Source: an uncultured Gemmiger sp.
Lineage (GTDB): Bacteria; Bacillota; Clostridia; Oscillospirales; Ruminococcaceae
Direction of reading: 5' to 3'
Length of the DNA: 7,411 nt
NCBI GenBank assembly: GCA_959018215.1
Contig: CAUEKL010000107.1
Location: 1-7,411 of the forward strand
Part shown: one piece after another, positions 6,117 through 7,411 of the stretch
How the letters are laid out: the number at the start of each line of letters is the position of its first letter
How positions within the stretch are numbered: the stretch's first letter is position 1
Notes under the pieces: generated by a model
The model's database searches: none
What the model was told of the DNA's origin: nothing
The model's input: the letters and a program-made list of their open reading frames with translations, nothing else
Program-made: the position numbers and the translations under genes

Positions 6117-6410
6117 ATGAAACGCTACGCCAAGACCTTGCTGGTCAGCCTTGTGCTGCTGGTCGCCGTACTGGCGGCGGTTGTGGCAGTACGGCAGGAC
6201 CGGTACGCCACCGCACGGGCCCAGGGGTACCTGACCGGATATACTCTGGGCAGGCAGGACGGGAAATCAACCCGGGAAACGGATGCCCAGGAACTGGCTC
6301 TGTCCGTTGCTCCCTATGAGTTCGGTTCTTCCCGCTGGAAAGGGTTCATGGTCGGTTTCCCCGAAGGCTATGCAGCCGGTTTGCAGTCAGGTACAAACAA
6401 CGAACCATAA
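6117..6410 (+). CDS. Hypothetical membrane-anchored protein with two GX3 glycine arrays
   Basis: I do not recognise this 97-residue protein. It starts with a short positive segment (KRYAK) and one hydrophobic helix at about 8-25, fitting a membrane anchor or uncleaved signal with the C-terminus outside; no lipobox cysteine and no convincing signal-peptidase site are seen. The rest holds two runs of glycine at every fourth position: G37, G41, G45, G49, and G76, G80, G84, G88, G92, with aromatic residues after many of them (GY, GF). These face the same side of a helix and suggest close helix packing, joined by an acidic/polar stretch (50-72). The motif recalls the deca-GX3 proteins of the Yae1 type, but that is only a pattern likeness. 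AGGAG lies 9 bases before the ATG. Its place between priA and def, 27 bases after priA and 21 before def, makes co-transcription with housekeeping genes likely. Codon use matches its neighbours, so it is probably a real gene. Confidence 0.8.
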   Translation: MKRYAKTLLVSLVLLVAVLAAVVAVRQDRYATARAQGYLTGYTLGRQDGKSTRETDAQELALSVAPYEFGSSRWKGFMVGFPEGYAAGLQSGTNNEP

Positions 6411-6418
6411 CATATTTT

Positions 6419-6423
6419 GGAGG
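6419..6423 (+). promoter_or_regulatory. Ribosome binding site that decides the def start
   Basis: GGAGG lies 8 bases before ATG 6432. The reading frame stays open upstream to a TTG at 6417, but that codon overlaps the Shine-Dalgarno and has none of its own, so the ATG is the start. Confidence 0.8.
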
Positions 6424-6431
6424 TATATACC

Positions 6432-6950
6432 ATGGCACTTCGCACCATTGTCCAGGACGGCGATCCGATCCTGAAGAAAGTCTGCCGCCCCGTCACCAAG
6501 TTTGACGACCGTCTGGCCACCCTGCTGGACGACATGAAAGAGACCCTGTACGATGCCGACGGCTGGGGCCTGGCCGGTCCCCAGGTGGGCGTCATGCGCC
6601 GCATCTTCATCTCTCTGGACGACCGCAACGCCCCCGATCCGCTGCCGGAAGGGGAGCGCCTTCCCATCATGGAATTCATCAACCCGGAGATCCTGGAACT
6701 CAGCGACGAACAGGTGGAACTGTACGAAGGCTGCCTGTCCTTCCCGGGGCACAACGGCGCCATCAAGCGGGCCAAGCATGTGAAGGTGCGGGCCCAGGAC
6801 CGTCACGGCGAGTGGTTTGAGCTGGAAGCCGACGACATGTTTGCCCGCTGCATCCAGCACGAGAACAACCACCTGGACGGCATCACCATCATGGACCTGG
6901 CCACCCATTTCTATGAGGATGACTACCCCGAAGACGAGGGCGAAGAATAA
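6432..6950 (+). CDS. def: Peptide deformylase
   Basis: The 172-residue metalloenzyme removes the formyl group from the N-terminal methionine of new proteins at the ribosome. All three family motifs are present. Motif I is GWGLAGPQVG (44-53, usually GxGLAAPQ), with the conserved Gln51. Motif II is EGCLS (99-103), where Cys101 is a metal ligand. Motif III is QHENNHLDG (142-150): His143 and His147 are metal ligands and Glu144 is the catalytic acid/base. The start of the protein (RTIVQDGDPILKKVCRPV) is also typical. The residue before the second histidine is Asn146 where the family usually has Asp, and Trp45 and Gly49 in motif I are uncommon. The last 11 residues are very acidic. The stop TAA overlaps the ATG of fmt by one base, so the two opposing enzymes of the formyl-methionine cycle are translationally coupled, as is usual in bacteria. 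Confidence 0.94.
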   Translation: MALRTIVQDGDPILKKVCRPVTKFDDRLATLLDDMKETLYDADGWGLAGPQVGVMRRIFISLDDRNAPDPLPEGERLPIMEFINPEILELSDEQVELYEGCLSFPGHNGAIKRAKHVKVRAQDRHGEWFELEADDMFARCIQHENNHLDGITIMDLATHFYEDDYPEDEGEE

Positions 6951-7411
6951 TGCGTATCCTGTTCATGGGAACCCCGGACATTGCCGCCGAAAGCCTGGCC
7001 GCCCTGATTGCGGCGGGGCATGAGATCGTGGGCGTGTTCACCCGTGCCGACAAGCCGGTGGGCCGCAAGCAGATCCTGACCGCGCCGCCGGTCAAGCAGC
7101 TGGCGGTGCAGCACAACATTCCGGTGTGGCAGCCTGCCACCCTGCGGGACGGCAAGGCCGAACCGATCTTCCGGGAACTGGTTCCCGACCTGGTGGTGGT
7201 GGTGGCCTACGGCCGCATCCTGCCGCCGGAGCTGCTGCACATTGCCCCGCTGGGCTGCATCAACCTGCATGTGTCCCTGCTGCCCAAATACCGCGGCTCG
7301 GCCCCCATCCAGTGGTCGGTGCTCAACGGCGATGCCGAGACCGGCGTCACCATCATGCAGCTGGACGAAGGATGTGATACCGGCGATATCCTTATGGTGG
7401 AGCGGGTGCCC
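6950..7411 (+). CDS. fmt: Methionyl-tRNA formyltransferase, N-terminal part (cut by window end)
   Basis: The frame starts at ATG 6950 and stays open for 154 codons to the last base; the usual length is ~310-320 residues, so about half is missing only because the window ends. The enzyme formylates the methionine on initiator tRNA with 10-formyl-tetrahydrofolate. The visible part is the formyltransferase domain: MRILFMGTPDIAAESL (1-16), DKPVGRKQILTAPPVK (34-49, the loop that contacts tRNA in E. coli), VVAYGRILP (84-92), GCINLHVSLLPKYRGSAPIQ (102-121) and TGVTIMQLDEGCDTGDI (131-147). The likely catalytic trio is Asn105, His107 and Asp143. There is no separate strong Shine-Dalgarno; the TAATG overlap with def implies re-initiation by ribosomes leaving def. 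Confidence 0.95.
   Translation, partial: MRILFMGTPDIAAESLAALIAAGHEIVGVFTRADKPVGRKQILTAPPVKQLAVQHNIPVWQPATLRDGKAEPIFRELVPDLVVVVAYGRILPPELLHIAPLGCINLHVSLLPKYRGSAPIQWSVLNGDAETGVTIMQLDEGCDTGDILMVERVP

Noticed and set aside
7191..7203. GTG triplet run inside fmt
   Set aside because: It encodes the hydrophobic beta-strand before AYGRILP, a normal part of the formyltransferase fold, and is too short to treat as a microsatellite.

Overview
The window looks like chromosomal DNA from a fairly GC-rich anaerobic Firmicute. The gut Oscillospiraceae/Ruminococcaceae group (Faecalibacterium, Gemmiger or Subdoligranulum type) is the best guess. This rests on the gene order yicC-remA-gmk-priA-def-fmt, on purine-rich Shine-Dalgarno sites before every gene, on RemA (a Firmicute-type protein), and on biotin-dependent decarboxylase/transcarboxylase genes with a separate carrier protein. 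The genus is inference. All genes are on the + strand and codon use looks uniform. I see no mobile element, tRNA, rRNA, CRISPR array or sign of recent transfer.

Positions 1-1930 hold the end of a biotin-enzyme operon. It has a 127-residue biotin carboxyl carrier protein with an Ala/Pro linker, followed by a 467-residue carboxyltransferase (OadA/PycB/transcarboxylase 5S family) that starts with TTG and lacks its own biotin domain. The two would act together: the carrier's biotinyl-lysine shuttles CO2 to or from pyruvate/oxaloacetate on the carboxyltransferase. The remaining partner (a sodium-pump beta subunit or an acyl-CoA carboxyltransferase) would lie upstream of the window. A strong intrinsic terminator at 1894-1926 closes this unit.

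Positions 1931-2031 are a short intergenic region with a near-consensus sigma-A promoter (TTGCCA, 17 bp, TATAAT). It opens a second operon that runs to the end of the window without another terminator: yicC (endoribonuclease family), remA (small DNA-binding regulator), gmk (guanylate kinase), priA (replication-restart helicase), an unrecognised 97-residue membrane-anchored protein with two GX3 arrays, def (peptide deformylase) and fmt (Met-tRNA formyltransferase, cut by the window edge). This is the conserved Firmicute yloC-to-fmt cluster, but rpoZ and coaBC, which in Bacillus subtilis sit between gmk and priA, are absent here and a small extra gene sits between priA and def. Def and Fmt are the two ends of the N-formyl-methionine cycle and their genes overlap by one base.

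Most of the window is ordinary housekeeping DNA. The items most worth a second look are the 97-residue GX3-repeat protein, the missing rpoZ-coaBC segment, variant residues in the catalytic motifs of Gmk and Def, and two short AT-rich intervals that could hold internal promoters.
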